From contig CADBNX010000284.1 of the NCBI GenBank assembly GCA_902796115.1, forward strand, positions 1-9,926: a stretch of DNA of 9,926 nucleotides, in the 5' to 3' direction. The position numbers and the translations under genes were made by a program. Of this stretch, positions 5,478 through 9,926 are shown one piece after another (the stretch's first letter is position 1; each line of letters begins with the position of its first letter). The DNA is from an uncultured Eubacteriales bacterium (lineage in GTDB: Bacteria; Bacillota; Clostridia; Christensenellales; Aristaeellaceae). The notes under the pieces are model-generated. The model ran no database searches. It was not told the origin of the DNA and was given only the letters and a program-made list of their open reading frames with translations.

Positions 5478-7646
5478 ATGGAAAAGAAACTTGAGGTTCA
5501 TAACCTTACCATTTCATTCCGTACCTCCAACGGAAAAGTGCAGGCGGTCCGCGGGATCGATTTCGATCTGATGAAGGGCGAGACACTTGCGATCGTCGGC
5601 GAGTCCGGGTCCGGTAAATCAGTCACTTCCAAAGCGATCCTGGGTATTCAGGCGGCAAACGCCATCAATGAGAGCGGAGAAATCATTTACGACGGTAAGG
5701 ATCTTCTGAAGATTTCGGAAGACGAATTCCACAAAATCCGCGGGGATAAGATCGCGATGATCTTTCAGGACCCGATGAGCAGCCTCAATCCGATCGTCAG
5801 GATCGGACGTCAGCTGACGGAAGCAATGATCCTGAAAGGGAAGACTCGTCAGCGGGAGAGCAGAGCCGCTTTCAACGGATATCTGAAACAGCTGCAGGAG
5901 TCCATGATCAGCGCGTACGGAAAAGAAGACCATGCAAAAGCAGCGGAAGTCAAAGAAAAATGCCGCAAATTCGATAAGTTCGAATACAAGCATCTGGAAC
6001 TGGAAACGGCCTACAACCGTGCTCACGACGCGGCGGAAGAAGCGGTCGGGCTGATCGGCGTGCTTGTTTTCGAACTGGAAAAAGACGCGGCGAAGGATCT
6101 GAATTACAGGGTGAACCGCATCCGCCGTCTCGCAAGACTTTCCGTACAGGATTATGTGGTGCAGGAACAGGCGAATGAACTGGAAACTCTGGTCAAACAG
6201 CTGCCGGCTGACCTGAAACAGGGCAGAAAGGCTTCCGATCATTACGCTGCGCTGCGTTCTTCACTGAACAGGATGAACTTCATCCTGCAAAGCGCGTTGG
6301 ACAAAGAAGCCCCGAATTTCTTTACGATGGGCTACTATCTGACTTTTTCCGGACAGACGCTTCCGGACAAGGACGTTGCGGAACTGAACAGGGAAATGCG
6401 CGGGTATCTGGATGAGCATTATATGCTTGATTTTATCGGCGATGTCAAAAAAGGCCTGGCGTATTCCGCAGCACGATCCTATGACAAAAAGGGTGCCTGT
6501 ATCCAGGCACTGCGTTCGGGCCGGAAGGTGTTTGAAAAAGAAACGCTGGATCACAAGGAATGCAGCGCGGAACTGAAGCGCCTGACGAAGGCGGTGCAGG
6601 AATCCATCGATCCGCTGGAATATGTGAAGGATTCACGGGCATATACGTTCCCGTCCGCGCTGAAATCGGAGATCGAGCATTATTTTTCCGCGGTCGTCAA
6701 GAATGCAGCGGAAGAGAAGCGCTTTGCCAGACAGACCGCAAGACATGACCGCCTTCAGGCCGGGGGTAAAACCGTGGATTGGTCTGTGGCTCCCAAATCC
6801 TTAACGGACCTGAATCAGGTGAAGGAAACCATCCAACGCAGCATGGATCAGCTTGCCGATCATTATGAGGAACAGATCCGTTCCCGGGACGAGCGTGATT
6901 ATGATACGGAAGCCGTTGCCGTGATCGATCATCTGAAAGAGTGCGCGTCCGGCGTGGCAAACAAGGTGACCAAAGCGATGGCAAAGGAAAAGGCCATCAA
7001 GCTGATGGAAGAAGTCGGGATACCCGAACCGAGAAAACGCTATAATCAGTATCCGTTTGAGTTTTCCGGCGGAATGCGGCAGCGCATCGTGATCGCGATC
7101 GCGCTGGCGGCAAATCCGGATATTCTGATCTGCGACGAACCGACTACGGCGCTGGATGTCACGATTCAAGCTCAGATCCTGGAACTGATCAACAAGCTGA
7201 AAGAGGAACGACACCTTTCCGTCATCTTCATCACACATGACTTGGGCGTGGTTGCGAATATGGCGGATCGCATCGCGGTCATGTACGCCGGAAAGATCGT
7301 CGAATACGGAACGTCGGAGGAAGTATTCTATCATTCCGCGCATCCCTATACATGGGCATTGCTTTCCTCCATGCCCGATCTGGACACGAATGAGAAACTG
7401 GATGCCATTCCGGGAACACCGCCCAATATGATTTATCCGCCGCAGGGCGACGCGTTCGCGCCGCGGAATAAATACGCGATGCAGATCGATTTTGAACAGC
7501 AGCCCCCGATGTTCAAAATCACGGATACGCATTATGCCGCCACATGGCTTTTGCATCCTGACGCGCCGAAAGTGGACCCGCCGCGGATCATCACAGAGCG
7601 TATTGCCAGAATGAACAGTAAGAGAGGGAATAACGATGCAGAATAA
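5478..7646 (+). CDS. oppD: oligopeptide ABC transporter ATP-binding protein, OppD/AmiE type, with ~375-residue insertion
   Basis: Cytoplasmic ATPase subunit that pairs with OppF. At 722 residues it is about twice the usual 320-360. Motifs are intact: Walker A GESGSGKS (41-48), Q-loop Gln97 in MIFQDPMSSLNP, signature SGGMRQR (530-536), Walker B ending Asp553-Glu554 in ILICDEPTTALD, and H-loop His587. The extra block, about residues 122-500, sits between the Q-loop and the signature, in the helical subdomain; it is charged, mostly helical in character and ends just before the normal AKEKAIKLMEEVGIP helix. The C-terminal oligopeptide-transporter domain keeps its layout, but the four usual cysteine positions are Asp658, Asn664, Asp671 and Thr689, so the iron-sulfur site seen in some DppD/OppD is absent. 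I recall similar Cys-free tails in Firmicute AmiE. Start 5478 is chosen because of AGGAG at 5464-5468; the in-frame ATG at 5442 lies inside oppC. Confidence 0.95.
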   Translation: MEKKLEVHNLTISFRTSNGKVQAVRGIDFDLMKGETLAIVGESGSGKSVTSKAILGIQAANAINESGEIIYDGKDLLKISEDEFHKIRGDKIAMIFQDPMSSLNPIVRIGRQLTEAMILKGKTRQRESRAAFNGYLKQLQESMISAYGKEDHAKAAEVKEKCRKFDKFEYKHLELETAYNRAHDAAEEAVGLIGVLVFELEKDAAKDLNYRVNRIRRLARLSVQDYVVQEQANELETLVKQLPADLKQGRKASDHYAALRSSLNRMNFILQSALDKEAPNFFTMGYYLTFSGQTLPDKDVAELNREMRGYLDEHYMLDFIGDVKKGLAYSAARSYDKKGACIQALRSGRKVFEKETLDHKECSAELKRLTKAVQESIDPLEYVKDSRAYTFPSALKSEIEHYFSAVVKNAAEEKRFARQTARHDRLQAGGKTVDWSVAPKSLTDLNQVKETIQRSMDQLADHYEEQIRSRDERDYDTEAVAVIDHLKECASGVANKVTKAMAKEKAIKLMEEVGIPEPRKRYNQYPFEFSGGMRQRIVIAIALAANPDILICDEPTTALDVTIQAQILELINKLKEERHLSVIFITHDLGVVANMADRIAVMYAGKIVEYGTSEEVFYHSAHPYTWALLSSMPDLDTNEKLDAIPGTPPNMIYPPQGDAFAPRNKYAMQIDFEQQPPMFKITDTHYAATWLLHPDAPKVDPPRIITERIARMNSKRGNNDAE

Positions 7647-8802
7647 TCAGGAAACGCTTCTGCGTGTGGAGCATCTGTGCCAGTATTTCAAATCCGGAGG
7701 CAGTGAATTCAAAGCGGTTGATGACGTAAGCTTTGAAATCAAACGAGGCGAAGTGTTCGGCATGGTCGGCGAATCCGGCTGCGGAAAAACCACGACGGGA
7801 CGTTCTATCATCAAGCTGTATGATATCACCTCCGGAAATATCTACTTCAAGGGCATTCGCATCGGAGCCGGGACCCGTTCTTACGAAAACCGCATCAAGG
7901 AGCTTAAAAGCGAGTCTTCTCCGGATATCGGCCTGATCAACGAGCAGCGGAATGAGATCAAAAAAGCCCGGTATGACCAGAAAAACTGTGATAAAGAATA
8001 CGCGCAGGCTCAAACGGAGCGGGTGAAAGCCGAATATGAGGCGAAACTTGCCCGGGCTGCGGGAGAAGAAAGAAAGAATCTGCAAAAAGAATACCGGTAC
8101 GAACTGCACAAGGCAAAAAAGACAAAACTCGTCACACAGATCCAGATGATTTTTCAGGATCCCATCGCATCCCTTGATCCCCGTATGACCGTACGCGAAA
8201 TCATCGCGGAAGGACTGCGCATCCAGGGAGAGAAGGACGAACGGGTCATCGACGAAAAAGTATACCATATGCTGGAACTGGTTGGTCTGGTGCGTGAACA
8301 TGCCAGCCGGTATCCGCATGAGTTTTCAGGCGGTCAGCGGCAGCGCATCGGCGTTGCCCGGGCAATTATCATGGAACCGGAGCTGATCATTGCCGATGAA
8401 CCTGTTTCGGCCCTGGATGTTTCTGTACAGGCGCAGGTGATCAACCTGCTCAATGAGCTTCGGGCACGGCTCGGACTCACGATTTTGTTTATTGCGCATG
8501 ATCTTTCCGTAGTCAAGTACTTTTCCGACCGAATCGGCGTGATGTACTACGGCAAAATGGTAGAGATGGCGCCGTCCGACGAACTGTTCCTGAATCCGCT
8601 GCATCCCTACACCAGGGCGCTGCTGTCCGCGATCCCGCTGCCGGATCCCATCTATGAACGGAACCGGAAACGGATTGTGTACAATCCGCTGGCAGAACAT
8701 GACTACTCTGTGGATCAGCCGTCCATCCGGGAAGTCAAGCCCGGCCATTTTGTGCAGTGCAATGAAAAAGAGTATCAGGAATACCTGAGGGTACTGAAAT
8801 AG
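7636..8802 (+). CDS. oppF: oligopeptide ABC transporter ATP-binding protein, OppF/AmiF type, with coiled-coil-like insertion
   Basis: Second ATPase subunit of the importer. The 388-residue product has Walker A GESGCGKT (45-52), Q-loop Gln174 in MIFQDPIASLDPRMTV, signature SGGQRQR (231-237), Walker B Asp254-Glu255 in IIADEPVSALD, and H-loop His288, all intact. Lys51 and Gln174 are 123 residues apart, against about 45 in ordinary OppF, because of an insertion at about 76-165. It is dominated by Lys, Glu, Arg, Gln and Ala with regular hydrophobics, as in a coiled-coil hairpin. The C-terminus (about 335-388) lacks the usual cysteine-rich motif, retaining one Cys375, and resembles the AmiF ending HDYSVDQPSIREVKPGHFV. 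Start is set by AGAGAGGG at 7621-7628. It overlaps oppD by 11 bases, implying translational coupling and matched ATPase amounts. Confidence 0.95.
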   Translation: MQNNQETLLRVEHLCQYFKSGGSEFKAVDDVSFEIKRGEVFGMVGESGCGKTTTGRSIIKLYDITSGNIYFKGIRIGAGTRSYENRIKELKSESSPDIGLINEQRNEIKKARYDQKNCDKEYAQAQTERVKAEYEAKLARAAGEERKNLQKEYRYELHKAKKTKLVTQIQMIFQDPIASLDPRMTVREIIAEGLRIQGEKDERVIDEKVYHMLELVGLVREHASRYPHEFSGGQRQRIGVARAIIMEPELIIADEPVSALDVSVQAQVINLLNELRARLGLTILFIAHDLSVVKYFSDRIGVMYYGKMVEMAPSDELFLNPLHPYTRALLSAIPLPDPIYERNRKRIVYNPLAEHDYSVDQPSIREVKPGHFVQCNEKEYQEYLRVLK

Positions 8803-8805
8803 ACC

Positions 8806-9231
8806 ATGCCGTCCGATCAGAAACGTCAGACCCATTCTCCGGCACGAACCATGATTTGGTGCGCGTCAGCTTTGATCGCTGCATGTATCGCTGCGTGGCT
8901 GCGGGGCGTTTTTCGGGCGGAAAGCTTGAAACAGGCTGCGGGCATCCTGTCAGACAGTTTTCTGATCCCGGGGATCATCCTGGCAGGTTCGGGAGGACTT
9001 GGGTTCATAGCCTCAAAAGGAACCTTTGACGTATTTTCCTATATGTTCAGCCGTTTTTCACTTCATTCCATATTTCCTTCTCACACGACGCACGAGCGGA
9101 ATGAAACGCTGTATGACTATAAATGCAGAAAAGAGAAAAACGGAAGAAACTGGTCGCCCGCGACCCTGTATGCCGGGTTGCTCGCGTTGGGCCTGAGTTT
9201 TTTGTTCCTGGGCCTGTACGCACTTCTTTAG
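8806..9231 (+). CDS. DUF3899 family membrane protein, function unknown
   Basis: A 141-residue protein with three likely membrane segments at about residues 16-32, 51-69 and 119-140. The block DSFLIPGI (50-57), a glycine-rich helix, then GTFD (72-75) and a polar stretch TLYDYKCRKEK (101-111) match my recollection of DUF3899, a Firmicute family without known function. It begins three bases after the oppF stop, so it is very likely cotranscribed with the transporter, but the ribosome binding site is weak (GAGGGT at 8787-8792, long spacing). Many such small membrane proteins are simply placed in operons by chance; no sequence feature shows a direct role in peptide uptake. No terminator is visible between it and the next gene. 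Confidence 0.75.
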   Translation: MPSDQKRQTHSPARTMIWCASALIAACIAAWLRGVFRAESLKQAAGILSDSFLIPGIILAGSGGLGFIASKGTFDVFSYMFSRFSLHSIFPSHTTHERNETLYDYKCRKEKNGRNWSPATLYAGLLALGLSFLFLGLYALL

Positions 9232-9278
9232 CGGCATGATCCGGACCCGCTGGAAAGGAAGGCTCTGCAATCAATACA

Positions 9279-9926
9279 TTGCTACAGTATAATAACTGCC
9301 GCCTTTGCCCCAGAGAATGCGGAGTGGATCGGTCGAAACAGACCGGATTCTGTAAAGTCCGGGCAGAGGTTCGTATTGCCAGAGCGGCGCCGCATCTGTG
9401 GGAAGAACCGTGCATTTCCGGAACGGACGGAAAAGGAACCGGCGCCATTTTTTTCTCAGGCTGCACACTCGGCTGCATTTTCTGCCAAAACCACGAAATC
9501 AGCCATGATGCCAATGGATTCGATATCTCCGTGAACCGTCTGGCTGAAATTTTTTCAGACCTTGAAAAAAGCGGAGTCCACAGCCTTGATCTTGTGACCG
9601 GAACACAGTTTGTTCCTTCCGTCATCGAAGCGCTTCGGATCGCGAAACCTCATATCCCGGTGGTATGGAACAGCGGCGGGTACGAAAAAACCGAAACCCT
9701 TCGCATGCTGGAAGGTTTTGTGCAGGTATATCTGCCCGATCTGAAGCATTTTTCACCGAGACTGTCCGGGCTTTGCACGGGACGCGCGGACTATTTTGAA
9801 AAAGCCGCAGCCGCGCTCAGAGAAATGCATCGACAGGCTGGGGAGAATCTGTATTCGGAAGACGGAATCCTGCAGCGGGGGATGATCGTGCGCCATCTGC
9901 TGCTTCCGAACTGCACAGCCGACGCC
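9279..9926 (+). CDS. radical SAM protein, PflX family (COG1313-like), C-terminus beyond window
   Basis: The first 216 residues are present; the family is usually about 290-300. An N-terminal cysteine cluster, CRLCPREC (7-14) with Cys25, is followed by EEPCISG (42-48), a glycine-rich GTDGKGTGAIFFSG (48-61) and the radical SAM motif CTLGCIFC (62-69) with QNHEIS. The CxxxCxxC cysteines should bind the 4Fe-4S cluster that cleaves S-adenosylmethionine; the extra N-terminal cysteines may bind a second metal centre. PflX-type proteins resemble pyruvate formate-lyase activating enzymes, but their substrate is not established. The frame has no ATG before the cysteine cluster. It opens after a TGA at 9237-9239, and TTG at 9279 is the only usual start codon that gives a normal N-terminus. 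GGAAGG (9257-9262) is 16 bases upstream, which is long, so a rarer start such as ATC at 9270 is possible. Confidence 0.88.
   Translation, partial: MLQYNNCRLCPRECGVDRSKQTGFCKVRAEVRIARAAPHLWEEPCISGTDGKGTGAIFFSGCTLGCIFCQNHEISHDANGFDISVNRLAEIFSDLEKSGVHSLDLVTGTQFVPSVIEALRIAKPHIPVVWNSGGYEKTETLRMLEGFVQVYLPDLKHFSPRLSGLCTGRADYFEKAAAALREMHRQAGENLYSEDGILQRGMIVRHLLLPNCTADA

Noticed and set aside
5841..6977. The OppD insertion as an intein or a mobile element.
   Set aside because: No intein splice motifs (N-terminal Cys or Ser block, C-terminal His-Asn), no inverted or direct repeats at the edges and no transposase motifs are seen. It also falls at a variable site rather than in an active-site motif, and its codon use matches the flanks.
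6801..7556. Minus-strand open frames opposite oppD (also 5619-6242) and oppF (7591-8319, 8326-8835).
   Set aside because: Each lies opposite a coding frame that has intact ATPase motifs, and each shows the His/Arg/Phe-rich composition typical of antisense shadows.
9230..9251. A 5-bp inverted repeat AGCGG / CCGCT after the DUF3899 gene as a terminator.
   Set aside because: The stem is short, the loop is 12 bases, and no T-run follows.
9047..9625. A 192-codon minus-strand open frame covering the DUF3899 tail and the start of the radical SAM gene.
   Set aside because: It runs opposite the CxxxCxxC-containing frame, which is clearly coding, and its Ser/Arg/Pro-rich product resembles no family.

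Overview
The window is dominated by one operon that encodes a complete ABC peptide importer of the Opp/Ami type: substrate-binding protein, two permeases and two ATPases, all on the + strand. It fits an anaerobic Firmicute of the class Clostridia, probably an uncultured gut or rumen lineage. Supporting signs are strong AGGAGG-type Shine-Dalgarno sites, a consensus sigma-A promoter, a DUF3899 membrane protein (a family I know from Firmicutes), ATPase C-termini that resemble AmiE/AmiF, and a PflX-type radical SAM protein. The binding protein's signal peptide has no lipobox, which I loosely associate with Christensenellales/Aristaeellaceae-like Clostridia. That taxonomic guess is weak.

Layout. 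Positions 1-77 may hold the first codons of a divergent minus-strand gene, but this is uncertain. Positions 136-240 hold the operon's control region: two phased T-tracts at UP-element positions, a consensus -35/-10 pair, a small hairpin near the transcript start and a strong ribosome binding site. oppA follows (241-2769). A 198-base intergenic spacer rich in inverted repeats, including a 19-bp stem, separates it from oppB (2968-3921), oppC (3938-5476), oppD (5478-7646) and oppF (7636-8802). The last four are tightly packed; oppD and oppF overlap by 11 bases. A DUF3899 membrane protein (8806-9231) begins 3 bases after oppF. A radical SAM gene of the PflX family (9279 onward, probable TTG start) runs off the window end.

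How it works. OppA should capture peptides outside the membrane, OppB and OppC form the channel, and OppD and OppF hydrolyse ATP. The notable point is size. OppB is normal, but every other component is enlarged by inserted material relative to the textbook family: OppA by roughly 250-300 residues, OppC by a roughly 180-residue extracytoplasmic domain after TM1, OppD by roughly 375 residues between the Q-loop and the signature motif, and OppF by roughly 75-80 coiled-coil-like residues before the Q-loop. All ATPase catalytic motifs are intact, so the system looks functional. The insertions are the best candidates here for undescribed biology. I cannot tell without searches whether they are specific to this lineage or already widespread.

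No tRNA, rRNA, CRISPR array, insertion sequence or mobile element was seen. No gene-free stretch exceeds 300 bases.
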